DNA of 64,000 bases, taken from the NCBI GenBank assembly GCA_010909165.1, contig MU008199.1, forward strand, positions 452,248 to 516,247. Reading direction: 5' to 3'. This stretch comes from Anthoceros angustus (lineage: Eukaryota > Streptophyta > Anthocerotopsida > Anthocerotales > Anthocerotaceae). The number at the start of each line of letters is the position of its first letter. Position 1 is the first letter of the stretch. Under the pieces are notes generated by a model. It was not told where the DNA came from and did not search any database. It saw nothing but the letters and a program-made list of their open reading frames with translations. This document shows, piece after piece, positions 25,370-36,205 of the stretch. Position numbers and translations under genes: made by a program.

Positions 25370-26160
25370 AAATCCACCACAATCCATATTTAACACGCTT
25401 GTAGATTAGGTCCCTATATAATTCATTAAAATTATGTTATCAAGGATTTTCTATATTTTAAGTGAAAAAGTGAGAAAGAACTATCAAGCCAAACATATAT
25501 TAAGCATATCAAACCAAACAAATGTTAGATGTCATCTTCTCTCAATAGAACTAAACATGCAAAACAGATGTGGAAAGACATATTGCCACTAAGTAGACAT
25601 AGTAACATGGAAGGTTATCTTTAAACCGATATAAATATATCTACACAAAATTTTGAAAGTTGACTAATTTTAAACAAGGAAAAATATTTGATATTTAATT
25701 CTATTCAAATAATATTTTTAAGAAAAAAACTTACACTGTTTCAAAAGATTTGTGACAATCTAAATCTATATTCTTCAATGTAACCATTGATGTACTAATA
25801 TCCAACTCACTTTTCATTGTGGGCACAAATTGTTGGATGTTACCTTGTACACCATAAAATTTTGAATCTGCGAGATATACTACTGCGTGGAACTAAGGTA
25901 CAGGGATTATATAGATGTGTTATAATTTCATCTATTGACATACAACCTTATCATTTTCTACATGATATTCATAAAATTAAATAAATAATCTATGAGGTAC
26001 AATAATACTTGGCTTCTAGGTGCTATTTGGTTAGAGCCGCTTTTGTGACCTTGTTCATGTACTATAGGAATGGAACCCTTAGGGAAAGTACCAACTTCAT
26101 GATGAAACAATTGCCACTTAGGGGTTGTCTGCTTTCCTTCCAAGTAAACATGATATGGTA
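25370..26160. other. AT-rich introns of the neprosin relic
   Basis: Between the recognisable neprosin exons the DNA is very AT-rich, as expected for introns or decayed spacer. No independent gene is seen. Confidence 0.4.
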
Positions 26161-26340
26161 GGTCCTATTTTATTCAAGTCAGTAAAGCAAGCTATTCACC
26201 ATGACAATCAAGTGTAAGCATCAAAATCTCAACTCATAACATCGATAGCACGCACCTCAATGATATAATCCTTCATAGACAGTGTTGTAAAGATGGTTGT
26301 TCTTGAATTGGAATGCAATCCACAATCCCATATCCTCGGG

Positions 26341-27395
26341 CTTGGAGACAAGGTTCAAGTGGCGTTTGATTTCTTCGCTTCAGAGCTCTCTCGCCTTGAT
26401 TTGAAGGTCAAAATCATCAAGTGCAAGGTTTAGTCTCCCTCTGGCGTTGTGCCTTTTCTCCAGTATCCGGAGGGGGATATTGCTTCTTCGCCGGGGCTTC
26501 GGGTTCTTGGTGTCCCGATTGGGCCTTCTGCCTTCACCCAGAATTATGTGGACGCGGCTTTGGCTGAAGATTTGGCGCACATTGACGACCTTTCTCACCT
26601 GGGAAACCCGCAAGTGGCGTTTGGGATCCTCTCCTTTTGTTTTGCGTGGCGGCCAGGGTACCTTCTCCGAACGGCTGCCCCCTCCCCGGTTTTCTTATCT
26701 AGCCTAAGGAATTTCGACAAGCGGCTTATGCAAGTTTTAGGCGACATCATCGGCCCAAGCACCTTCAAATGTGCGGCCGGGGATCTTGCGAAGCGGCAAG
26801 CGTTCCTTCCCATCGCTTTTGGGGGCATTGGTTTCTTGTACGGAGGCCTCCGCTTCGCCCTGTAGAGCTGGGCTCTCTCTGCCCCCATCTTGTCCTCCCG
26901 TTTCTTAATTCGGCATTCACATATCTTGGAGGCTTTTGTCGCGGGCGTTGAGGAGGGAACTTTTCCCATGCAGGCCTCACTAAGATTAGCCAGGGACTCT
27001 TTATCCTCCGAGGCGAGGGTTGTCATGCCGTCTTTTTCCTCGCTTTCCGAGATTGGGCTTGGGCTTGGCGTCCTCACGGAAGCGATGCAGGCGGGGCAAT
27101 TGGCCCTCCTCCGGGATTCCTCTATTCCTAAGCCCACTCGGGCTTGTCTCCGTTCTTGCTCAGGAAAGGGGGCACGTTCATGGCTTCTGGCTCGACCTAG
27201 TATTCAGGCGTTCTGCATCGCACCAACAACTTTTTCCACCGCGATGCGTTTTCGACTTGGCTTGGTCCATCCTCTGGCTTGCTCTCTTTCAACTTGTAGC
27301 TGCGGGGCCACTCTTGATGACTTTGGGATGCACTTGGCTCGCTGTCCCGTGGGTTGCCCAGGGCAGCGTATCGCTACATGTACCATCTACCTGGG
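26341..27395 (+). mobile_element. Non-LTR retrotransposon (LINE) fragment, C-terminal part of the polymerase protein
   Basis: One open frame broken only by TAG codons at about 26431 and 26863 reads through text typical of the region after the reverse-transcriptase domain of LINEs: LRVLGVPIGPSAFTQNYV, HLGNPQVAFGILSFCFAW, LLRTAAPSPVFLSSLRNFD, then LAKRQAFLPIAFGGIGF and QASLRLARDSLSSEAR. It ends in a cysteine-histidine motif (CSCGATLDDFGMHLARC) like the C-terminal zinc motif of such elements. GC content is higher than in the neprosin DNA it abuts. It lacks the polymerase core and is not able to move by itself. Confidence 0.75.
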
Positions 27396-27720
27396 ATGAG
27401 GTACCATCTACCCACAATTCCTCTTGGATAAGGTACCATCTACCTACAATTCCTCTTGGATAAGGTACCATCTACCCACAATTCCTCCTGGCCTTTGGTG
27501 GCCTGCTTGTTATGAAAGCCCCTCGGACCCCCTAGTGGCCCTTGAGGTACCACCTACCCACAATTCCTCCTGGCCCTCAGTGGCCTGCTTGTTATGAAAG
27601 CCCCTTGGACCCCCTAGTGGCCCTTGGTGGCTTGCTAACTCTAAAAGTCCCTTGGCCCCCCTCGTGGCCCTTGGTGCCTTGCTTGTTGTGAAAGCCTCTC
27701 GAGCCCCCATAGTGACATAT
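27395..27720. repeat. Short tandem repeats with ggtaccatctacc motif
   Basis: A 32-base unit starting ggtaccatctaccca and followed by caattcctc(c/t)tgg is repeated at about 27401-27490 and again near 27546. It is then joined by repeats of a second motif (gtggcccttggtggcctgc and tgttatgaaagcccc) out to 27700. It directly follows the LINE fragment and may be its 3' tail region or an unrelated minisatellite. Confidence 0.75.
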
Positions 27721-27737
27721 AATCTCTATTGTCTTAC

Positions 27738-27900
27738 CCACAAAAACAACTATTGTTGTAAGGACCGTCGGGGTCCTCTAACTTACACGAAATGTAAATA
27801 CCCGATTGATTTCTTATCTCACCCACCAAAACAACTGTTGTTGTAAAGACCGTCGGGGTCCTCTAACTTACACGAAATGTAAATACCCGATTGATTTCAT
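27738..27900. repeat. 85-base tandem duplication
   Basis: A block containing aaacaactattgttgtaa, then gaccgtcggggtcctc and acacgaaatgtaaatacc, occurs twice, with gtcgggg at 27767 and 27852 (period 85). Reading frames in the two copies are not shared with any known protein. Confidence 0.85.
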
Positions 27901-27989
27901 CAAAAAAATAAAACCTAAAACTTTACGAAGGAGACTAATGGATGAAGGACACTACCAGACTGGCAGTTCAAATGTAATTGACCGAAGTA

Positions 27990-28580
27990 CTTGGCCACAT
28001 GGCAAACCAAAGTGACAAGGCAAACGTTCACGTGCACTTAGGTTAGTAGTTGGCTAGACTAGCGGTTCAGACCTAGTTGAGCTGAGAAGTTGGCCACATG
28101 GCAAACCAAACTGACAAGGCAAATGTTGACTTCCACTTAGGTTGGCAATTGCCCATACGGCAAACCAAACAGACATGGCAAATGTTAACATGCATTTGGG
28201 TTGGCAGTTGGCCATATGGCAAACCAAACTGACATGGCAAACGTTGACATCCACTTGGGTTAGCAATGGGCCACATGGGAAACCAAAATGACATGGCAAA
28301 CGTTGACATCCACTTGGGTTAGCAATGGGCCACATGGGAAACCAAAATGACATGGCAAACGTTGCCGCACACTTGGGTTAGCAGTTGGCCACCATGGGAT
28401 GGACATAATCGGACAAAGTTGAGTTGTAGTCGCCTTATTGGTTGGCCACATAGCAAACCACATGGCAAACCAAACTGACATAATAAATCAAGCTGAACGA
28501 ACCATGGCATGGACACAATCAGACATAGTTGAGTTGTAGTTGGCTCATTAGTTGGCCACATAGCAAACCAAACTCAACGC
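27990..28580. repeat. 59-base satellite array
   Basis: About six units starting gccacatgg(c/g)aaacca, then tgacatggcaaacgttgac and cacttgggttagcaa, begin near 27993, 28093, 28151, 28211, 28270 and 28329. Diverged partial units continue to about 28570. The central three copies are nearly identical, and a 41-base insert separates the first two units. The repeated minus-strand frames here arise only from the repeat. Confidence 0.9.
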
Positions 28581-28759
28581 ACCATGCCACTCGTTTGTTT
28601 AAGTTTGTTTTCTACTAAAAGCCTTTGACCCTGTGTCCTCGAACCTGCAAAATATTGTTAATAGTATTGCTATTATTATTTTTGAATGATATTTTTAAAT
28701 AATGATAATTGAGTTTGAGATTTACAATCATATGTTAAAACTATTTTTATTTCACAATT

Positions 28760-29060
28760 CGGTCTCAATTATTCAGGAGGACGTCTGGTTTAGTTGGGAT
28801 GGAAGGTCAACTTTGATTCAGTGGGGATGGCTGGTTCAGTTGGGATGGTAGGTTAACTTTGATTCGGTTGGGATGGCTGGTCAACTTTGAACCGTGCATG
28901 TCACCTCAACCATACGTGCAACCACGTATGATTATGATTATGCATGCCACCTCAGCCATATATGCATGTGCATGTCACCTCAGCCATAGTGTCACGTATG
29001 ATTATGATTGATAGTATGCATGTCACCTCGGCGATACGTGCCACATATGATTGTGCTCTT
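28760..29060. repeat. Low-order short repeats
   Basis: Imperfect repeats of ttgggatgg(c/t)tggtcaa and tcaactttgattc lie at 28790-28890, then of catgtcacctcagccata and acgtatgattatgatt at 28895-29050. A caatttggttgagcagtctgt duplication lies at 29150-29205. No gene is seen. Confidence 0.7.
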
Positions 29061-29979
29061 AAACTGAAGAAGTTTAATAAATCATTTTTCAATAGATTGA
29101 CTTTAGGAATCCTTTAGCAGATGGGAGATTAAAAACAAAAAATATGTGGCTCAATTTGGTTGAGCAGTCTGTAAAATATGAGGCTCAATTTGGTTGAGCA
29201 GTCTGTAGCATTCTAGTTCGAGATGACAGTTCATCGGATGAACCTCATGTGGAGAAATAAAACGGAATTACAAATTGCCACTAACCCTGCAATTGGACAA
29301 ACTACACGAGTTTGATATTGTCCTAACTTTTTGTGAAAGTAGGTCATAGCCGATCCTAGGTGGATCAACAACTACGCGAACCAACTGCGAGTTTGGTAGT
29401 GTGCCAACCTTTTTGTGAATGTAGTTCACAAGTTTCATTCAACTACGAGTTTGGTAATATCCTAATTTTTTCGGGAACGTAGTTCCCAAACATAGTATGA
29501 AATATCTATAGTTGGTATAGTTGAGAATCTACATTCACAAGCCTTGGATGAAACATCTATTGTTGATATAGTTGAGAATCCTAGATTTCTCACGAACACA
29601 AAACAAAACCAAAACTGAAATGATCATTCCCAAGTGACGAACATATACCGCCAGAAAACAGATGGCAGTACATGAAAACATATGATAGGATAGCACCCAA
29701 TGCACGGAAAATAGATGGCAGTACATGAAAACATATGATAGGATAGCACCCAAGAGCACTTGGATATAGTTGGCAACACCCAATTTCTGGTCCCATTAAT
29801 TTGTTGAAAACTGTGTCTAAATATGTAGATCAAGGGGACTATCTATAGCATAGCTTGTAGTTAAGGTGGCACATACATACCTAGGTCTGTACTACGGCGG
29901 AAGTATAAATAGAAGTGCACCTACATTGTCCATTCGAATTTTGAAGTTTGTTTTGAAGGGAGCTTCGGGACTAGCCATG
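29060..29979. other. Non-coding, repeat-bearing spacer 3' of the hydrolase gene
   Basis: Contains the 53-base tandem duplication at 29660-29755 and a recurring gagtttggta(g/t)t...cctaa/ccaac.ttttt.g.gaa motif at about 29310, 29390 and 29450. These look like decayed repeats. No coding region recognised. Confidence 0.5.
29660..29755. repeat. 53-base tandem duplication
   Basis: The block beginning agatggcagtacatgaaaac and ending ggatagcaccca starts at 29660 and again at 29713. Confidence 0.9.
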
Positions 29980-32130
29980 TCAAGATGTGGATGAGAAACG
30001 GTTGCCACCAAAGGAGGGTGCAAGAATTCTGAAGAGCCCATCTGGATTGTCGGTGTGAACCTGCATGGATCATGGGGTCAGATGACAGAAGTCCGTGATT
30101 GAAAGGAAAGTGAGACGACAAGGTGAAGTGAACTGACCCAGTGGCCTGCATCTTCCAGCACGTGCATCTCTACGCCAGCGCCCTCAGCAGACGCCACCAT
30201 CTCTGCGGTATGTATTCTTTGCACGTCTTCCAGTGCCCACCTGTGTAAACTCCGCTCTGCTCGGAGGAAGTTGATGTGAACACCTTCAGGCACATCGTCC
30301 ACAAGAGGCCTGTGCGGCATGGCATGGTATTTCTGTGAGAAAGCCTACTTTAGTTGTTGTCGGAGAGCAGAAGATCTCATGACCTTACCACAGATTTGTC
30401 TCCTCGTAAGACTCGTACATGGAGGCTATGCCATCCAGATTGAAGATCCATTGGAAGCCTGGACTTCTCTCGCCGTTGGCGGCTTCGATGGGTTTGAGGT
30501 TGGTGGTCATCCACTGCAGGATTAGGCAGCTGCTTTAGTTTCAGGATTTGGGAGAAGCGATTTCTTCTGGATGTAGAAGGCAGTGAGATGGTGCAAGTTG
30601 TACCTGGGCGATGGCGGTGGAGAAGCCCTTGTGGGCAAGGTTTTCTATGAGCCACCGTCGGGAAGGTACCGCATGTGGCATTTCTCGAAGAGCTGCTATG
30701 AGCTCTGCCGGGTGATCCTCTCCGTCTCCACCCGCTCGCACCTGTCCAGGTGTGGCATCCAACACCCAAACCTGGAGTACAAGGGTATCTGTCACCGGCT
30801 CTGAGGAGAATGAGGAGAAGGAGATTCTCGATGCAGGAGTGGTGGGTGAAGTGGTTTGAGAAACTTGCCTTGACCGGGCGTGGAAGAGGTTTTGCAGCTT
30901 GATCCACCATGCTCAATGCCACTGCACGTTGCAGCCAATTTGAGATGCCGTGCCTCTTTTTCTTTTTCATCTCATGTCAAGGCAGCGTGACAACAAGTTC
31001 TCATACCTTTGCCACCAAAGCTGTGGCCTACAAGTACTCTTGGAGTAAGCTTCAATTGTCCAACCTGGGGAATCCAAAGTTGAAGGAACCTTCAAGGTGT
31101 CCTGAACTACGTTATCGCTGAAGGAACTTGGTACAAACTTACGAGTTGCAACACATCTCGAGCAGCTGATGCCACTGTATTAGGTCCCCTTGTCTTCAAA
31201 TCGGTGGAGTCCCCATGGCATCTCAAGTCCACCAACAGAAACTGCAAGATAGTTTTCATTGTACCGTGGCGTGGTCAGCTCAAATCTCAAGATGCCGCCA
31301 CTTCAAGCTTGAAGAGAGAGAAGAATCCGGGACGTGTACCTGCCATGTCGGAAACTCCTGTGCAAGCCTCTTTGCGAAAGATGCTACGTGTTGCAGGCGA
31401 AAATACGAAGGTTAGTATCGCAGACGTCAGGATGAGGACAAGGATGGAAGGCTTTGAAACCTACCCCAGTTACGTCGTCCTCCCAAAATGCCATGAAGCA
31501 AAACTGCTGTAGGTGGCTCGGGTGTTGCTTTACTCCTATTCTCACTCCATCTGACCTGCAATGACCAGGCCCCGGCAATTGGGTCTTCAGGGATAAGGTG
31601 ATGCTGGATGGATGCACACATTCAAGTAGCTAGTTCCCGTCAGAGAGGTTTACCAAAGCTCCTTGTACTAGCTCGTAGGCCTGCAGAAGAAGACAGCACC
31701 ATCAGCACAGACACAGACAGCATAGCAAAGCTTGCCTACTGACGTGTATACTGTAACTCCTTACCAAAACTGTCGATGGGTTGATTGCCGGAGGCTTAAC
31801 AGCTATAGGTCTCTCGTCCACTAAGGTCATGACTATCTGGCCCCCAGAGATGCTGGCTTTGCTGCTTGCTTTGAACCTCGTATCTTTCCTTCCTAAGGTT
31901 TGGAATGTGCTTCCCTGCAAGCCAATGGAGGCAATGCTAAAGAACCCAGCACAAAGAGCAAACTGTGCATAAGGATGACACGATTCTCTACACACCTTAC
32001 GAAACATTGCTATGCAGTCTTGAAGCCTTCGTCGACTTGGCAGGGACGGCAGAGAATGCCCCTGCCCGCGCACAGCCATTGCAGTTCCTCGAATCTGCGG
32101 TTGTAGCAACATGCTGGCAGTCCCTGCCAT
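29980..32130 (-). CDS. Plant alpha/beta hydrolase (At4g10030-like)
   Basis: Serine hydrolase of the alpha/beta fold, substrate unknown, probably plastid- or organelle-targeted given the Arg/Ser-rich N-terminus after ATG 32130. About eleven short exons on the minus strand. In order: a leader to about 31760; AYELVQGALV (31660-31682); PPTAVLLHGILGGRRNW (31450-31515, oxyanion HG); SFAKRLAQEFPTWQ (about 31340-31385); FLLVDLRCHGDSTDLK to AARDVLQL (about 31143-31245); VGQLKLTPRVLVGHSFGG (about 31005-31060, nucleophile Ser in GHSFGG); ALSMVDQAAKPLPRPVK; VWVLDATPGQVRAGGDGEDH (about 30600-30765); NLDGIASMYESYEETNLW; EDVPEGVHINFLRAERSLHR to VLEDAGHWV (catalytic His); and HTDNPDGLFRIL to stop 29980. The intron after RPVK has a GC donor (AAG|GCAAGT). 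Confidence 0.88.
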
Positions 32131-32899
32131 AGCGCCTCTCGCTTTGCAGAAGACGCAGGAGAAAGGAGGCTCGCTCCCGATCCTAAGACATTCTCTCCGG
32201 GGCCTCCATACAAGAGATTCAGGCAACTTCCTAGCCTCTAATGGAACACTCCTTCGCAGCCCAGCCTAGCGAGCAATAACAAGGAGCGTTGTAACTCCAG
32301 GTCAGTGAGATTTCTGCCAACGCAGGAAGGCTCTGGAAATCCAGCACCAGATCCCCAGCAAACACCTCCTTCATACAGATGTCTCAGCAAAGAGCACAAT
32401 GCAGAGCTCTGCATGCGACCTGAGTAGCTGGACATGGGGAGATTTAGCCAAAGTTGGAACCCAAGGTGCAAAAGACTGTGTCAAGAGCGTGGCTGCATAA
32501 CTCCTGTTTTCCAGCCGTGCTTCTCTGGCCGTGTCGGATTCGGATTTTCAACTTTTCTGGCAAACCACGACCGCCTCAGTCCCCTGGTGGTCCCACAGCG
32601 GCCGGGGACCACAGAGCGAGCCCTTGGCCAGTCCGGCGGAGCCCGCCATTGGCCAGAAACAAACTTGCCAGATTTGGTGAATTGTCAGACTAGTGGCGGA
32701 GCTTGCAAGTGCCACGCGCACCCAACATCGATTTCACAGGTGGAATCGATGCAATCGGTTACGAGATATGTTTGTTGGCAACTACCGCCCAGATTTCACC
32801 CACTAAGCCGCTGTGTCGGTTGCCGTAAGCAGGGGGGCAACTGCAAGGCTGTTGGCTAGTCCTGTATTACTGGATGTAGCAAATGTGGGTACAGCTTGA
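32131..32899. other. Spacer between fibrillin and hydrolase genes
   Basis: About 770 bases holding the hydrolase promoter/5' UTR and the fibrillin 3' UTR; both genes are on the minus strand. No other gene recognised. Some in-frame sequence upstream of 32130 is open but lacks an ATG. Confidence 0.4.
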
Positions 32900-34076
32900 T
32901 CAAGCTTTGACAAAGATGCGGAGCTCGCCTCTGTCCCCTCTGGTGATCCTTGTCTCATCATCCACGAAAGTATTGTCAAACTCAGCACTGCGTAATCCAG
33001 AGGGCGGCCTCAGGAATTCTGGCAGCTCCGGCAGCTGAGGGAGCTGGAGTGGTGGCAGTTCTGATAACCCTCCTCCTGGTTTGACGATGGTCTTGTCCGC
33101 GGTGATGCGGATCACGCCGCCACCTAGGCAAAGGGGAAGAGGACATCATGGTGAAGAGGAGCTTTGAAGGTTGGGATAGGATGGGTGGTAGCTGTGCAGT
33201 GTGCAATTACCAGTGAGCTCGAATGTGTGGCCAAGAGTGGCTGTGACTTCCAGCGGAGGGAGAGGCCAAGGTGCGGGTATCTTCAGATCCACTATGTTGT
33301 CGCACTGCCTGCTGGGGACGTCTATCCTTTGGTAAACCTGAAGGAACGATACAGCAGCAATGGAGGCTGTGAGAATGTATGAAGCAAGGCATGGCACATA
33401 GTGAACATTCATTTTCTTGCAGCAAACCAGATGATAAGCCTTGCAAGGCCACAAAACCTGTCCCCTAGGTAAGACCTGTCCCAGGGTGAGGGGCAGCAGC
33501 TGCCCAATTGGAGGCCCTGGCCGACTCCCTCCGAAGCTGCCGGAGCCGAAGCCGCTGCTGTAGACCAGCCGCCATCTCCCTTGCAGCAAGTCCAGATCGT
33601 CAGGGAACTCCACGGCATTGCCAGCTGCTTCCAGTTTGCGGGCAGCCTTGTCCACCTCTGCCTGGTCAGCTGGAGTGGCCACCAGGCCTCGGTCCAAGCC
33701 AGCCAGTCGGCCCTGTCACAAGCCCATCACAAACTACCCGGTCATGTTGCATGCTGCCAAAGTCTGGATCAGATGCTAACAAGCCTGGTTCCAGATCCGC
33801 ACATACCAGCAGCTCCGCCTTGATGCCTGAGAGGTCCACCTTGGAAGGGGCTTCCTCAGCAGCAAGCGTAGCCCTCACGGAGACAGCTCCACTTCTGCCT
33901 GCCTTCCTTGTCGCCCATGAGCCCGCCCTGAGAGAGTGCCTGGACTTGCCTGGCCCCAACACCGGGAGATGACTGCACCGCACAAATGCAGGAGACAAGG
34001 GGGCATTTGTGGGCGCTTGGTGCACGCTGGAAATGCCATATCTCTGAGCCCAGGTGCATGATGGTCGGACTGCCAT
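32900..34076 (-). CDS. Plastid lipid-associated protein (PAP/fibrillin)
   Basis: Fibrillin-family lipocalin-like protein of plastoglobules or thylakoids. Four exons on the minus strand: 33807-34076 (transit peptide from ATG 34076, MAVRPSCTWAQRYG, then VDLSGIKAELL); about 33486-33715 (GLVATPADQAEVDKAARKLE, DLDLLQGRWRLVYSSGFGSG); about 33207-33335 (VYQRIDVPSRQCDNIVDLKI, TATLGHTFELTG); and from about 33125 to the stop at 32900 (VIRITADKTIVK, a Pro/Leu-rich insert, then FDNTFVDDETRITRGDRGEL). The WRLVYSS entry and the C-terminal DDETRITRGDRGELRIF are diagnostic of the family, nearest the small stromal/thylakoid fibrillins such as Arabidopsis PAP6. A GTG 39 bases upstream is in frame but is not a likely start. 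Confidence 0.9.
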
Positions 34077-34293
34077 GCTCCTGATGGTGTCGTGACTTCT
34101 CTGCGTCCGGATCACAAGGTTGTGACTTCAAGCTTGCAAAGGAGATGGGTGGGCGACGCAGCCACCGTCCAAAGTCGACATGTGGAGTCTCAGAGTGCCT
34201 CTCGAGCCACATCACCCAATCACATGAAAGTAGGTTTCATTAGCTTGAGCAGCCCGCAGTTGGGTTGTCCGTGGACCGAACCGGGGTCCTGCT
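34077..34293. promoter_or_regulatory. Short divergent promoter (fibrillin / methyltransferase-like gene)
   Basis: Only 217 bases separate the two start codons, so the genes probably share a bidirectional promoter. No clear TATA box was seen. Confidence 0.45.
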
Positions 34294-35857
34294 ATGTTGC
34301 GTAGCGTCTACAAGGCGGCCTCCAGATGGCGGCATTCTTGGTCCTCGACTTGGTGTCATCCCCAGAGCAGCTGGAGCCTTCCTGCACAAGAACTGCAACA
34401 AGTCTCCAGAACCCGTGGGCTGCAGATCCAGTTCTACAACCTGTTCAAAACCAAGATGCAGGAGTTGAGGCAGATGGGTTGGGAACATTTGCCTCCTGAC
34501 GAGCTAGCATTGATCTACTACAGGCTCAACATTGTCCCACTGCGACGCCTGTTTTCCTGGTATTGCCTCGTCTTGCTTCCTTTGCTGTTGCACTTGTTGG
34601 GTAGAGGCTTGCATTCAAGAGTGGTGAGAATTCAGAGACATGTCTGTCACAGGGCTGTCCCTTCCGAGGACGCATTGGAGGCCATTGCCCGCTCGTCTCC
34701 TGATGGTGTTGTGGAGGTCCCTGTTTTCTCTATCCTCCATGTAGTTCAGTTACAGCACAGGCCCATTGTGCATGGGAGAGTGACGTGAGTCTGCTCTGAA
34801 CTGGCAGATGGGTGCGGGAACGGGCTACTGGGCATGGCTCCTTCGGCAGAGAGATGTGAAGGTGGTGGCATTTGACAGGAACCCCATGACACACGGTGAC
34901 CTAAACGGTTACCATGGATTGCCTGATGGCATTGTCTCCAGTGTTGTCCAAGCCACAGGTGGTGTTGTTATTCGAGATTGCTCTCGTTTTGCCTTCTTGT
35001 TCATACGTCTCCTGAAACAGCCGCGTGATCAGGACGAGGTGGCAATCAAGCTGGGAATGCTCCGCCCTTCACTGTCGTTCAAGGTCATCCGACTGTTCAC
35101 CTTGAAACGCTTGCTTTCAGTATTGCATGCCATGTCTCCTCTTCTTATGCCAGTGAGTGTGTCGATCTGTTGTGCAGAGGGTGGTCCGGAAATGGTAGCC
35201 AAGTATCCTGATTATTCACTGTTCCTTTGCTGGCCACCTGCTGAGGTACGGGCTACTCTTCCTACTTTGCAGAGCTTGTTGCTGATGTCCTCTATCTCAG
35301 CTGCTGGCACCATAATTATCTGTCAGGATGACGCTGGTGAAACAGCTATTGCAAACATGGCACTGGAAAGTCTGCGGGCATACTCAGGGAGGACGGTTCT
35401 CTACGTTGGAGAATCTCCTGGCTCCTTTGTCGGTGGCCAGCCATCCAGCTTCCAGACTGGTGGAGTAAAATTCCTTTCAGATTTGATGGAAAACTGGGAT
35501 AAAATCGGACATGTGCCTCTACCGAGTTGGCCGTGGGCTCCTGCCTGTCTCACCCTCTGGTCTCGCAAGAGTGCCGCTTTACCAACACAGCTGCCGGCAG
35601 CCAGACCCCCTACTTCTCCTGACTTCAACTTGACAGAAGCGGAAGAAAAAGAAAGCACCAACTTGCGCAAGGAAATTCTACGAATGTATGATATGCTCTG
35701 GCAAGATGCTGTGCTCTCATACTCCACAAAGCCAGGCAGGTTTGGGCAGATGACAAGCAAGGAAAGATGGCTAATCTTTGCCTGCCTGAGAAAGAGCATT
35801 TGGAGATCCAGCTTCCTATCGCCCTTGGCAAGCCTGCTGGCGCCTGATGGGAAGTAG
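34294..35857 (+). CDS. SAM-methyltransferase-like protein, function unknown
   Basis: Exons 34294-34559, 34653-34716 and from 34808 onward, the first two joins being phase-consistent. An N-terminal helical part (FYNLFKTKMQELRQMGWEHL, LALIYYRLNIVPLRRLFSW) leads into AVPSEDALEAIA and then MGAGTGYWAWLLRQRDVKVV, followed by FDRNP and GYHG. This is a class-I methyltransferase-like SAM loop with the acidic residue at the end of strand 2. Later come KYPDYSLFLCWPP, a LYVGE segment and RLEP-free acidic/charged text, ending WQDAVLSYSTKPGRFGQ...PDGK. Similar proteins occur in plants and some other eukaryotes as uncharacterised entries. Between about 34975 and 35178 the frame is open but the text does not look like the family, so another intron is likely there. 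The start ATG is plausible but not certain. Confidence 0.72.
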
Positions 35858-36205
35858 GTTGTGGTGGGTGGACATTAATCTTCTTCCTGGCCACGTCCCA
35901 ATTCACAGGATAATAAGAGCTTCTGATCAGTTTTTCCAGTACGCGATTTCTTGCCGCTGTGAACAGGCCACGTGAGCAACCATAAACTCTAGCCACCGCA
36001 AGGCCCACAGGGCAAATCCTGCCTTGCTGGCGTTGTTCATGCACCAGTGTTTTAACAAAACCGAAGGATCTCGTGTACGCCTGCTCGGCCGCTACACTTC
36101 CCTGCTGCTCCTGGTTCTGATCTCTTTTGCATTGCCTGTTTCCATCGCGCTGAAGTGTCCCGTTGTTCTGCTTCCAGAAGCTGCTGGCAACCTGTCTCTT
36201 GAAGG
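35858..36205. other. Spacer / promoter of the aldo-keto reductase gene
   Basis: About 350 bases between two genes on the same strand. No distinct feature seen; the minus-strand frames here are incidental. Confidence 0.4.

Larger units (their letters stand above)
24340..26340 (-). pseudogene. Broken neprosin-domain gene
   Basis: Plant secreted protein of the neprosin (formerly DUF239) family, read in pieces on the minus strand. Propeptide part near 26290-26340 (YGIVDCIPIQEQPSL, with a stop soon after). 25990-26143 gives WQLFHHEVGTFPKGSIPIV, the family's 'QLWH..G.CP.GTIPI' region. 25740-25880 gives HAVVYLADSKFYGVQGNIQ and ends in a run to TVKNIDLDC-like text. 25280-25395 gives GGFIQTTGTIVLGAAM. 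24464-24810 gives WWVKVHNEWIGYWPQ, then GGQVTGEPLTHTSMGSG. The Trp codon expected before GGQV is TAG at about 24721, an in-frame stop. A further break is the 278-base tandem copy at 24814-25369, which repeats one exon. The 5' end is cut by a LINE fragment. Strongly AT-rich. Not functional as it stands. Confidence 0.8.

Noticed and set aside
28054-28561. Repeated minus-strand frames with CHFGFPCGPL-like text
   Set aside because: They arise from the 59-base satellite; each unit repeats the same peptide in shifting frames.
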